From: Pipra filicauda
Lineage: Eukaryota > Chordata > Aves > Passeriformes > Pipridae
Assembly: GCF_003945595.2 (NCBI RefSeq)
Contig: NW_024103718.1
Coordinates: forward strand, 1,550,001-1,614,000
Direction: 5' to 3'
Length of the DNA: 64,000 nt
The translations under genes and the position numbers were made by a program. Below, one piece after another: positions 37,950 through 49,362 of this stretch. The notes beneath the pieces are model-generated. The model ran no database searches and had not been told where the DNA came from. It worked only from the letters and a program-made list of their open reading frames with translations. Every line of letters starts with the position of its first letter. The stretch's first letter is position 1.

Positions 37950-40900
37950 CTGATGGCTTTATGACTTTGTATCTGCTGGGAGTGGGTTCAGGTGGAGTTT
38001 GAGACATGAGTTTTATAACAATAGTCTCTCAGCAATCCCCTCATAGCACAGTAGCACGTCACTCAAGAACAAATAGAGCTCCACACTCATGGCTTGCTGT
38101 GCATAGCTCCCTCGCTCCTTGGCTTTCTCTTAGCCAAGCCATATGTCTTCGGCTTTGTATATTCACTCATGCCTATAACACTGCCTCAGCGGGTCCAACT
38201 CACCTTTGATGACTTCAGACCCTACCTGAATCATGAAGAAGTGGTTATGGTGCAACTCATAGATGCCATTTAGGATTCTCCGGGTACCTGAGACACTTGC
38301 CTGGGGCTGTCACATATACCACAGGACCTAGGAGAGATCTGTGCTTTTCCAAAGAGGCAGATGCAGACCAGGAGGATACTCTGTGCTATCCAAGATAGTG
38401 CTGGCTACAAGTGCTCAGGCAACTAAATCACACTCTAAGACCCCTTCTATAATCAAGGGGGAGCAATAATAACTTTTGGAGGGTGGTTCAAGATCCTAGG
38501 TAAGTTGAATTTTTCTGTTGACTGCAGAACACTCTTCATATGATAATGCTCCCAACACTAAGCATCCCAGTTTGATTAGATCTGTTTGTACATCTTGCTG
38601 TTCCAGATGACACGGTAACTGTGAAGAAAAGCATATGCTGATTCTAATTAGTTTCTGATTAGATCTAGGCAAAGTGTTTTTCTCTGAGTAATGTATTTAC
38701 AAAAAAACCCCTACTGTTTCAAGGTGGCTGGAAATAATTCATGATATTTGTCTCAGTTTTGCCAAAAGACTGGGTTACATAAAAGTGACAGCATGCTGTA
38801 AGGAAAATTGGAGGAGTTTACTTCGATCTTTTTTGAAATGGTTGTTTCCAGATTTGTCTGCAGGGTGAGGTTCTTATACTGACAGGAGAAAAAGGAGACA
38901 GACACCATGCTGCCAGAAGAGGAGAATCGTGCTGCCTCTTCTTCCTCAGACCTCTGTGATATTCCTGCTGATAGTAATTTAATGCCTTATTCTCATTATT
39001 CTTCGAATCCTGATTAGAAGCATCTTAGTCCTTGATAGTGGTGGGTTGGCTGGTAGACTGAAGATGTGGTATATCATGCCACTTAACACTGCTTCTCTTT
39101 GCTCTTGGTTTGTTTTCATTCATTCACTGCCTCAGAGCATCTGCCAGCTTGCTGGAGGCAGGGCTGATCCCCTGTGCTGGGGCTGCATCTCTGCAGGATG
39201 TTGCAGACAAGGGTTCACCTTCTTCCCCTGCCTAAAGATCCTTCTTGCCCTTCCCAGGGATGTGGGGTGAAAATGAGTGTCCTTTGACAGTGTTGTCTCA
39301 GCCTCTTCTGCTGACTCTTGTCTTGTCTTTGTAAATGTAAGCCCAGGAAGACCTGGATTAGAGAGAGGATTGGGGCTTAAGTTTCCCTCTTACTGAGTCA
39401 TTCTCACTCTGCTTTGAGTATTTCAGAATACTACAAAAAACAGAGAGGTATCAAGGAGAGGAGTTATAACACCATCAAGGAACAGCCCACAGCTTGGTTT
39501 TTAGGAGCAGAGCTATCCCTTTGGTGGGTCCCACACCCCTAATGTGGACGTTGTAACCATCAGGTTGCTGACCATGACACATGCTGCCTCCTTCAGCAGG
39601 CTTGTGAGACTAGCCTTTTGTTTCCATTCCCTATCCCTTTTTTTCTTTACCTCTGGAGAGCAAATGCCAGGATGATAGCACATTTTTCAGAGGTGTTGTT
39701 TTGCTGGCTTGTTTTGACAAGGATTGGTGCATAGCATGGCTCCATCCCCGTGAATGTGTCTGTGTGTGAAATAATGAGCAGCAGTCCTTGCAGAACATTC
39801 CAACTCATCACAGAAAAGGCAGGGGGAACCTAAGATAGCTTAGCCTAAACAGCCAGGAATTCTAAGGCTTTGAGAAATACCTAATTCTCTCCATGAGATA
39901 AAGAAGGAATAAACAACAGGACAAGGGAGGAAGGACCTCTTCCCTCAGTGCTGATCTTACTGAGCTGCAATACAAACGTCTAAGGAGGGAGGGTCAAAAG
40001 CTCTTCCTCCATCTTCACTGCATGCATTGGCGATGGCTAGAGAAAACAGATGCAGTGACATTAAAATATAGTAATTAAATATTAGTAAGAAATTTTGGGA
40101 AGTCAGTTCATTTGGGAACTCGAGTAAATTGTCTTTTAAAGGCTTTCTGTGTATCAACAGGGATTGCTGTAGAGGATATGTTTAATTTATTTACTTGTTG
40201 TATTAAATTAGATAATTTACACAAATTATCAGCCATAAATTGGCCATGGAGTGAATCAACCTGATCTCTATGAATTAGTTTATCTGTGACTTGTTTTAAA
40301 CTACCTGATAGGACTTTGATGCAGAATTAATTAATTAAACAGGGCAAATGTTGTCACTCTGAATGAGGTTCTAGCTCACTCATCTTATGAATCACAGATG
40401 TAGGTGTTCATCTCATTGGCCATGCATTGCTCCATGATATACTCCTTATCTGAAAAACTGCTTGCTCTCTCAAAAAATCTATAAAATATTCAATTTGATA
40501 CCCATCGACCCAGTTGCTTATTTCTATACTGCTGAACTCATTTCCTCTGAGGTAATTGAGTCAATCAGTTTCTCATTATTTAGCAGATCCAGCTTTGGCA
40601 TTTTAATTTTAGATATTCAATAATTTCTCGTCTGCCAGATTCTAACTTTGATGTACAAGTCTCTTTATTACTGTATATATTAACAATTTCCTTATTATTA
40701 ATTTTGATGCAGTTGATATTTGATCACTAATAAACACCTAACCATAACTTGTGAATTGCCCTGTTTTTTGAATTATTTTTATAATGTATTTATTATTACA
40801 TATGCATAAACAGAAATGGAAAATAGACGTACAGACTTTTATATACAAAATCATGGACAGTAAAACTCAGTTTGATAGAAAGTTGAAAAAACTATTTGGC

Positions 40901-41946
40901 AGTTGTTATAGCTAAAGAATAACCAAATATTTAAATGTCTATATTAAAAAGACATTTACAAAATTATTTGTTACTGTTAACACATGTATTCAGCAACTAG
41001 AAGAGGGACAGGTAATTAAAGGGGAATAAAACATGATATACAATATTAGATACATAGCTTTAGATATAAATTGAGGTGCATGTGTATTAAGATGGTGTGA
41101 AAGAGAGAGAGGAGTGTGAAGAGAAAAACATTGCTACTACACAGACTTCATTTTTCAAAATACTCTGTTTTTCTCAAGGAAGTCTTTCTGTCCCTTTTTT
41201 TCTTTTCCATTTAACTGTGGAAACCTTCAGCATGGAATCCCAGAAAATCCCTTTGCACGTCTGTATAAAATGTTCTCTACTTTCAGAAGATCGAAAATGC
41301 CACCTTTTGAGTTCCCTGACTTTTGACACTTTAACCCCCTTTTCTTCCAGGTTGTGACTGGGATAAATTAGCACTGAAAAGATAACTTTCAAGGCAACCT
41401 TGAGCTATTGCCAGCTCACTATCTTGGGCCCTGAAGCTATCCTTTATCTGGAGTTATGCTGAGTTAGTGTATTCTGCTTGGGAGCTGTGACTCATGAATA
41501 TAAACATATTTTTATTTAAACACTTTGATCATGTTATTGTCCTGTGCTTTTGATGTATTTGGCCAACTTGAACGTGTGGCCTGGTTATATCCTGATTGCA
41601 CAGTGATCAAGGGGCATATGCAAACTAGCGCTCCTTTACTGTCGTGTCCTGGAAAAGGAAAACTCTTCCTTTGCTCTTGCAAGCATCATATTTGTGACTG
41701 CAGTGTTCTGGAGGCTGAGCCTTTTCCTGGCCTGACTGATCCCAGGATGAAGTGTGTTACTGCAAGCATTGCCTACTGAGATTCTGCTTACACGGCTGGC
41801 CTTTGTTGCTGAATCACAAGCAATTATTGACTTTATCTGACAAACTGATATTCATGCTTTGCCTTTCTGACTGCTAAGAAGCTGCCTGTGAATTTAATGC
41901 AGGGGATGAGTCTGCTACTGTAACCAAAAATGTGGTAAAAAAAAAA

Positions 41947-41984
41947 ATCTGCAGCATGAAAAACACATCTGCAGCATGAAAAAC
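41947..41984. repeat. 20-base tandem duplication
   Basis: ATCTGCAGCATGAAAAAC occurs twice with a period of 20 bases after an A-run. Confidence 0.85.
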
Positions 41985-42633
41985 TAGAAAATGAAGGAGA
42001 TAGTGACAGCAGGCCAGGCAAGTCAAAGCAACCTTTCCTTACTGGGAAAGGTTGGTCCTGTGCACACAAGAGGGGAAGAAATCTTGGGCTGATGAATTTG
42101 CATAAATTAACTTTTGGCATTCCTGATCCTTTTGGGATTTTAGACACTGCAACACTAGCAAAATGTAGACAGATGCTTCAGTTCATAGTATCTTCTTTAA
42201 ATTAAAACAAACTCCAATCAAACTAACGAACAAACAACAATAAAAAGAAAAGGGTGAATGGCAAAAAAAGGCCACTCGGAGTGTGCAAAAGGGAAGACAA
42301 TGACTTCTGGGGAATCTTTTCCTCTGTCTCACTTCTCTTGAGTGTTGGAAATTCCATTCCAGCAAGCCATACTTTCTTATCAAGGGCTTTACTTTGATGC
42401 CACACCTCTGAAGACAAGCTCTAGCTTCTACCAAAAGAAAAGAGCACTCCCAGACAAAATCTCCTCCACTGTCATTCTCAGACCTAAAGACTTTATATGA
42501 TCATCAGATCCTTCCTAGAGTCCTCTCAGAGCAATTTCTGCCCTCGCAAAATGCCTTTTATTTTCCTGCTCTCTGATCCAACATAATCCAGTTGTTGCTT
42601 CCCCTGGTTTTCTGCAGTTGTTTCCTGCAGACA

Positions 42634-42688
42634 TTAGTACCCAGGCAGTAGTACAGTAGGCAGTACCTAGTAGTACCAAGTACTAGGA
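42634..42688. repeat. AGTAC-rich segment with an inverted repeat
   Basis: GCAGTAGTAC, GGCAGTACC, AGTAGTACC and AAGTACTAGG follow one another. CCTAGTA at 42666-42672 and TACTAGG at 42681-42687 are exact inverted copies that could form a small hairpin. Confidence 0.6.
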
Positions 42689-43724
42689 TGGAAGTAAATC
42701 ATGAACTTCAGGTCTATGAAACAACTCCTAATATTTGGACGCTCTGAGGTGTTGGCACTAATTTCAGAAACAGAAAAGTCTCTAATTCATATGCATTCTT
42801 GTTTTTTCTGGTGAGCATAAAATGCGTTGATTAGCAGGCACTTCCAGAGTGCTCTTCTCCTACGTGTTAAGGAACAAGGCAAATTAAAAGGTAAATTGTG
42901 TTTCATGAATTGCGCATTAATAGATTAATTCTCACCTAATATCAGAAGAGACAGAACTCCTATTGTTTGCTAATGTGTTTCTAATATAAGATGGCCTTTA
43001 AAATGTGACATTGTATTTAAAAATGACTTAAGAGCCATTTAGAGAAAATTTCGTATGGAATAAAAATAGTGATGAAGTGTTTATAAATATTTACATATTT
43101 ATTAAGAACATGAAACTCAGCACTAATTTTAGCACTGTGGTAACACCAAAGAGGGCAGGATACTTTTGTGATTATTCTGAACTTTACTTTGTGTGAACAT
43201 ACGGTAGTCATCACTGAGCTAGAGGTCTTCCACTGTCCTTGGAGAGCAGTATATGTAAAGATGAGATTTGTGATTCTGTGAACTACTCTGCACTGCAGAC
43301 TGTGTCACTGGCAAACTGTCACCAACGACCCAAGGTGAAATGCCTTCCAAATTACTGTTCTCTCTGTGCTTTATGTAGTTTCAAGAATACTGCCTGTGAG
43401 AAGGCAAGAATGAAAAATCAAAACACGCAGGGTAACTTAAATTCAGCATCATGAGGTGTTCACATGTACTGCGGAGACTTATTCGGATGGGTTCCCTAGA
43501 TCAAATGTCTTGAAAGGTCACAGGGAGGAACAAGCATCTCAAGTCTAAACAAGGGAAGAACAAGCAGCTCCCACCCTAAATGATATGCTAAAGGTAGATT
43601 GGACAAACCGTATCCGAAAATACGCCTTCTAACTAGGCGCTTGGGATGACTAACTTAGATGTAGATTATAGACACTGGAAATATCAGGTAAGGATGAATG
43701 CCTCTATGTCTGATTCCTCATTTT

Positions 43725-44690
43725 TCAGAGTATGTATATTATAGCCTTGTTCTTCTTGAGGGAGAACCCTAAGGATTCTTCGGAGGATTGCAGGATGCTG
43801 TTCTTAATATGGTGCCAAATTGTTTCAGGAGAGGAATCTGCAGAATCTGTGGAATGGTTTTCAAGCCTAGTTTGAAGGTTTGCCTGGAAACTGTCTCTAA
43901 CTGTGGCTGATTGGAGATTGTTAACTTGGAGTCTCCTCCTTGGGATACTGCCCCTTTTAGGTTTGAATTTGAGATTAAAGTTGAGTTTACAGCGCACCAG
44001 CCGATGGTCTGTTTGGCATTCTGCGCTGGGCATCACGCAGGTATGGAGGACATCGCGAACATCTCTCTGTTGCACCAGGACATAATCGATGAGGTGCCAA
44101 TGCTTAGATCTCGGGTGCATCCAGGTTGTCTTCAGACTATCTTTCTGCTGAAAGATAGTGTTAGTGATGGTGAGCTGTTGCTCTGCACAGAATTCTAGCA
44201 GGAGTCGACCATTATCGTTGCAGTTTCCAACACCATGCTTGCCTAATATTCCTTTCCAGGCATCAAAATTCTTTCCTACTCTGGCATTGAAATCACCAAG
44301 GATAATGACCTTATCATCTGCAGGCACCTTTTGGGTAAGGCGGCACAGGTCAGCGTAGAATTTGTCTTTTTCAGCAGGGTCGGTTTGGAGAGTTGGGGTG
44401 TATATACCAAAGAGGACGACGTGTTGGTTATTGTGGAGTGGAAGGCGTAGGGAGATAATGCGGTCAGAGTGACCTGTTGGTAGATTTTCGAGTTTGGGAA
44501 GAATAGAGTTTTTGATCATGAAGCCGACACCTGGGAGATGTTTTTCGGTTCTGGGCTTGCCTGACCAAAAGAGTGTGTAACCGGCACCATGTTCTCTGAG
44601 GCTGCCTTCTTCATGAAGGCGAACTTCACTGAGTCTGTGGCAGATTTTGGAATGTTTAGGATGTCCCCCCAAGTTCCTTAAAATGATCAT
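43725..44690 (-). pseudogene. RTE LINE endonuclease region (inverted fragment)
   Basis: The minus strand is open for about 320 codons, of which the element-derived part is roughly 43746-44640. It reads as an exonuclease/endonuclease/phosphatase domain: LSEVRLHEEG (catalytic Glu), GVGFMIKNS, VVLFGIYTPTLQ, ILGDFNARVG (Asp and Asn of the active site), IDYVLVQQRD and TDHRLV (the Asp-His pair). The C-terminal end reads GFSLKKNK and then leaves the element. The nominal ATG and the last few codons come from flanking or junction sequence. The family role is to nick target DNA for target-primed reverse transcription. It is a fragment, cut off from its RT, and not an autonomous gene. Confidence 0.88.
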
Positions 44691-45282
44691 CTCACTCCAC
44701 GGGGATCAACACAGTCAAGTCAGATATGGCAATGCACTTTCTGAGCCCTTTTTAATTAAGAATGGTGTAAAACAAGGCTGCGTTCTCGCTGCTACCCTAT
44801 TCACAGTCTTTTTCAGCACGATGCTCCAAAGGGCCATGGCAGATCTCAATGATCAGGACGGTATCTACATTCGATATCATACTGATGGAAGCCTAGTCAA
44901 TCTAAGGCGTCTGAAGGCCCACACCAAGACCTTAAACCATCTTGTCCGGGAGCTGCTTTATGCTGATGACGCCGCCCTTGTCGCCCACACAGAAGCAGCT
45001 CTGCAGCGTTTAACATCCTGCTTTGCAGATGCTGCTGAGCTCTTTGGGCTGGAAATCAACTTAAAGAAGACAGAGGTTCTCCATCAACCTGCACCTCAGG
45101 AAGTCCCCCATCATCCCCACATCGCCATTGACCAACCAGAACTCAAATCAGTCCAACAGTTTAATTACCTAGGCAGCCTCATCTCCTCGGATGGTAAGAT
45201 TGATGGAGAGATAGAAAACAGCTTAGCAAAGGCATGCAGTGCTTTTGGAAAACTCCACAAAAGAGTATGGCGTAATTATAGC
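43738..45282. mobile_element. RTE-clade LINE (AviRTE-like), 5'-inverted copy
   Basis: Two parts of one RTE-type LINE lie back to back. The apurinic-like endonuclease region is on the minus strand (43746 to about 44640) and the reverse-transcriptase region is on the plus strand (about 44650 to 45280). The N-terminal side of the endonuclease touches the RT part, and its C-terminal side faces outward. This is the arrangement expected from twin priming. The element lacks the sequence between the endonuclease and the middle of the RT, and it ends inside the RT domain, so there is no 3' UTR. ATTATAGC occurs at both ends (43738-43745 and 45275-45282), a possible target-site duplication, although the right copy overlaps element-like sequence. 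Motif wording fits AviRTE/BovB-like RTE elements, often misannotated as craniofacial development protein 2-like. Confidence 0.85.
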
Positions 45283-45309
45283 AATATTTTTTGCTCTGGG
45301 TGCTTTTGA
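44647..45309 (+). pseudogene. RTE LINE reverse-transcriptase fragment
   Basis: The plus strand is open for 220 codons. The RT motifs are in order: GCPPKFLKMI, KNGVKQGCVLAATLF, LLYADDAALVAHT (catalytic YADD at 44959-44970), GLEINLKKTEVL and FNYLGSLISSDGKIDGEI, then HKRVWRNY where homology stops near 45280. The last dozen codons to the stop are flanking DNA. The N-terminal fingers are missing because of the inversion/deletion junction near 44640-44660, and the C-terminal thumb and 3' UTR are missing too. The frame has no internal stop, suggesting a fairly recent insertion. Confidence 0.9.
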
Positions 45310-48300
45310 TCAGTCTCAAAATTATTTGCTTATGGCCTTGTCTTTTCTGCTGAGGTAAGCATACATGTAGCTTTTCTGTTTTGAGTCTACTTTAAGTAGA
45401 TAAATGTTGCACCATTCCAGCTGTCCCTTACTGCATTCAAATTTGTCGTTTTTCTTAGGGAGAGAACTCAGCATACAGTGTAGAATTTAATTTAATTATA
45501 CTTCTAGATATGTATATCGGCAAAAGCTTGTTTCTAGAGCACACATAGTGAAGAGTTGAGGACCATGAAATATATGATGGTTTAGCATTTCACATTTGCT
45601 ATGTCATTATGCTGCTGAAGGAGAATAAGAGAAATTAGTTTACTTACTTACTGTTTATAAGACACCCAAATGCTATACTGACTACTGCTTTTCTAAGCTG
45701 GATATATGTTTCTACATCTTTAGAGGAAAAAAAACCCACTGAATCATACTGAAACTGCTTAGTTTCTCAAGTCAAGTGAAATTTGGTTTGTGGCAAGCTA
45801 CAAATATATAATTAGAGGAGGCAGTATACAACCCTAATAGGTCCTTCTGCTACAAAGACATGCATTTTTTGTTACAATACACAAATCTCTCTGTAATGAA
45901 AACAGAGGAGTATTAAAGCAATTCAGTTGCACTTCTCTAGCAATGATAGAAAGATCATATGGCTGAGTAAATTTTTGTTGCATACAAGATATCAGGATAT
46001 ATTCAGCCAGTATTAAATAATTTTGTTTCATGATGTTTATCACCAGTACCATGAAATCTGCCAGTCTCAGTGTCTCATATTTTCCAGCACCAGTTATGTC
46101 AGGGCTCCAAAGCTCAAGTCTCCTGTATTTCCTGAAAGGAAGAAACTTAGGGAGAAAATTATGAGATCCGTCATAAGCCTGTGCAGCTCACTCTGGTTCC
46201 TGCATTATCCTGCACTTAAATAGGGACCTTGAACTCCTGACAGCATTATGAAGCAATGTTCATCAGTTCTTTGCTCCAGGCAGCACTTGTTTTGCTAACT
46301 TGAATCATCTCGAAGTTAAGTGCCTGGATTCTCTTTCCAGTTAATGAAGAGAAATCACCACCTTCATAGTGTAATTTATTTCTGCTGATTTAGATATCTT
46401 GGCTGGGGCTTGTACTCCACCCCCCTGTTTCTATGGGACCTGTGGCTAAATAAAAGATATCAATGTACTCGTGTATGGGTGGTTCCTCTGCAGCCTTTCA
46501 GGAAGAATAAATGTTCAACAAAAGAATAAAAGAGAAATGGAGAAATTTTCACTTGAATGAGAGTAAAAGATCATCCTTACCAAAAGTGGGAAAAAAGAGG
46601 TATGAGAATCAGTATGTGAGAGAAAGGTAGAAGATGGTTAAAGCGAGGAAATAGTGACTATTTCCAAACATACTAAACAGCCAAGTCACTCTGGATCTGC
46701 CTTTATTTAATTTAATGGTAACACTTCTGCCTATTTCAAGGAATGGGATAAAGCCAGACAGCATTGCAGGTGAACACATGTCCATTAGGAAATTAATGAT
46801 CATTGTGATAGGAATGTTTAGAAGAGTGAAAAATCAGGCTGGTTTTAAACATTAAAATGTAATTTCACTAAATTAATTAATTAACATCATATTTCTTGAT
46901 CATGGCTAAATCTTATAGAATATTAATCATTACTGTTTTGTACACAAACCTGTTACTCTTTAACACTTATCCTGAATTAGCTGTGAGCACGCAATATCAA
47001 GGAGCTGATGCCATGTAGTTGTGTCTAAAGGAATCCACACAACAAATGTTAGTCTTCATCCCAGGGGCTCATGCATCAAGTTCCAGATCCCATGGGTATG
47101 AAAGCCAACAAATGCCATAGGACTGTTCTTTTTAAGTACTTCATTTAATGTACTTTTTGATGAGGTTAGGGTATTGGGATGCAGTGTTCATAACTACATG
47201 ATGTGCAGTGAGGCTAAATTAAGATTCTCATTTTTTTAACTACTCAATAGTGTGAACAGTACAATCTGATGTAGTCTGTAGAAGTTTCATTTGGATCAAA
47301 GGCAATGCTTGTAATGTGTCTGGACAGTTCTGATGGCTAAATTCTCTAAATTCCAATGAACAGTAGCTATAGTACTATTTTATTTCACGATGCCATACTC
47401 ATTTATCAGGAATTATCTTGAACTTTATCCCTTTTTGATTTTATAGAGTTAACAGTTGATGAAATCAGAACAGTACAGTGCAGGCAGTATTGCTGAAACT
47501 CTTGTAATGATTAGCTAGACAACATATCCTTAAAGTGAACGGCAGAAATTTACTCCAAAATTTTTTCTTTTTTTTTCACACATCCATGAAAGGACGAGGT
47601 CATAAGTAAAGAACAATTTTGTGAAATTAAGCTTCAAATTAAATCTGTATTTTCTTTTTATATTTTATGAGTGGGCTCTGAAAATCTCTCTTGAAACTCA
47701 GGGATAGTTCACACTTTCTAACTTTTGGCTCCCACTGATTAGAGCTGTGGCGTGAAACTGAGTGAGTTTCAATATGGTGATATATTTATCTTCCCATTGT
47801 GCATAAAGGGAGCTTAGAAAAATCAGGCTTGGTTGGAAATATTAAGTTAGTGCCTAAAAGAAGCTGGTGGAAAGCTCACCCTGTTCATTGTTGGTCAGTG
47901 ATTTTCCAGAATGACAAGGTAAGTGTTTGTACCACGCTTGTATTGCTAGTATCTGATGCTTCAAGCATCCCTGTTTCATGCATCCCTGTAGAAGTTTTAA
48001 AAGGAGTGACAATATCTACCCAATGAAACTGCAGCCCCTGGAATCACTTTGCACTTTTTTTTGTAGAAAACCAGATGGATACATCAAAAGACCAATCTTT
48101 GTCATGTGGAATATTTTGGAGCCTGATGTAAATTGTTGCAATTACTGTGAAATAGGGGTGTAGCAGATGAAGGTTTCAGTTTTAACAGTTGCATAGACTT
48201 CTCTCTCATACCAGTAGGAGATTAAGATTAAATCTGGCATGCTTTCTCTGCGTTAATACTGCTATTTAATTTTCCTTTTCTTGGCAAAAATATATATGCT

Positions 48301-48950
48301 GATAGTATGTTAAATATCAGTACTTACCTTTTTGCATTTTATTTGAAAGTGAATATACTTTCACAAAATTATTATCAAGTTAAAAAATATTTAGCTCTAT
48401 AACCTTCTTCTAGGTACAAGGATTCATTATTTTCATGCCTGTCAGCCTCACTGTTATTTAAAGAGGTCTTATGTATTCAGAAAAGTGCAGGAAGGAGGAA
48501 GGTTTATGGGAAAGTCAAGCTGTTACACTGAGTCATATGCAAACATCTTCTGATCTCTCCTGATATGACATCAGCAAATTTCAAGGCATGCGAAAAAACA
48601 CAAAAGGGAATGAGTGCCAGAACATGCTAGAGAGAATAGAAAGTTTATGTGAGATTGGGAATTAAAAGAATCTGGAACGTTCATATTGAGTAGGCCAGCA
48701 GTACGCTGGCTCACACACATCCTTCAGTCTCTTGGCTGGGGTGTAGGAATATGGCAGTTGATCTATTTGCTTCTTTCAACACGTCATTACACCACGAAAA
48801 ACAATGCTTTGCTTTCTTGACAATTAAGAACTGTAAAAGGTGCTACTCACAATTCAGAGGTTCACTCAGAAACATCTGGTGGGTTCTTCTGTGACAGCAG
48901 GCTCTGGAGGCATCCCCTGCACATTGTGCTGCGAGGTTGTGGGCAGCCCC
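45310..48950. other. Gene-poor stretch, nothing firm recognised
   Basis: AT-rich. A donor-like AAG/GTAAGT at 47921 follows a 40-codon open stretch (47799-47920, with KRSWWKAHPVHCWSV), a weak exon candidate without a good acceptor. Confidence 0.4.
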
Positions 48951-49295
48951 TCACACTGAAGTCCCCTGGGGCTTTCCTGTCTGTCCTTTCACATGTTGCT
49001 GGACAATGTTATCATGCAAAACTCCAACATGAATGCCTGGTATGATCCCTCCAAATGGGATCAAGAAGGGCACAGAGTCTCCAGGAGCCACAGGTCCCCC
49101 ATTTGGCTGGTGGTGGGCAGCCATCCAGCAGCCCAGCCTGCCTCTGCCCAAAACTGATACCAGCATTGATCCATCCTTGCAGGAAGGTAGTGGTGGCCTT
49201 TCTTTCAGATAAAAACTTTCACTCTGAGAAGAGCAAGTGGTGGAGTTGTCTCTTGTAATAGTTTGGTATTTTTTTGTTTGATATTTTTTTGCCAT
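48951..49295 (-). other. Unidentified minus-strand open frame (114 codons)
   Basis: This frame sits in a local rise of G+C between AT-rich flanks. It has a low-complexity start (KKYQTKKYQT) read from the adjoining T-rich tract and a hydrophobic part VPFLIPFGGIIPGIHVGVL near its C-terminal third. No known domain was recognised and no splice context was placed. It may be a relic or chance. Confidence 0.15.
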
Positions 49296-49362
49296 TGTTG
49301 TTGGTTGTTGTTTGGAGTTTGGTTTGATTTGGGGTTTTTTTTTGGTTTGTTTTGGTGTTTTT
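49261..49362. repeat. T/G-rich low-complexity tract
   Basis: About 100 bases of TTTG, GGTTTT and TTGTTG units on the plus strand, almost lacking C. Confidence 0.85.

Larger units (their letters stand above)
36374..43737. other. Gene-poor stretch, nothing firm recognised
   Basis: The stretch holds a TG repeat at 37933-37949, a 20-base duplication at 41947-41984, an AGTAC-rich inverted repeat near 42634-42688 and a very AT-rich part at 40.1-41.1 kb. An open frame at 37682-37864 (KSKHQKDKWDVHQTKKWREK) follows a T-rich acceptor-like site. It is unsupported otherwise. Confidence 0.4.

Noticed and set aside
43903..44358. Plus-strand open frames of 60-95 codons
   Set aside because: They are shadows of the minus-strand RTE endonuclease region.
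43725..44690. Possible host gene of the craniofacial development protein 2-like type
   Set aside because: That label in databases usually reflects RTE endonuclease fragments. The neighbouring RT and the inverted layout show it is a LINE remnant.
47799..47920. Forty-codon open stretch ending at AAG/GTAAGT
   Set aside because: The donor is good, but no convincing acceptor or conserved-looking motif supports it.
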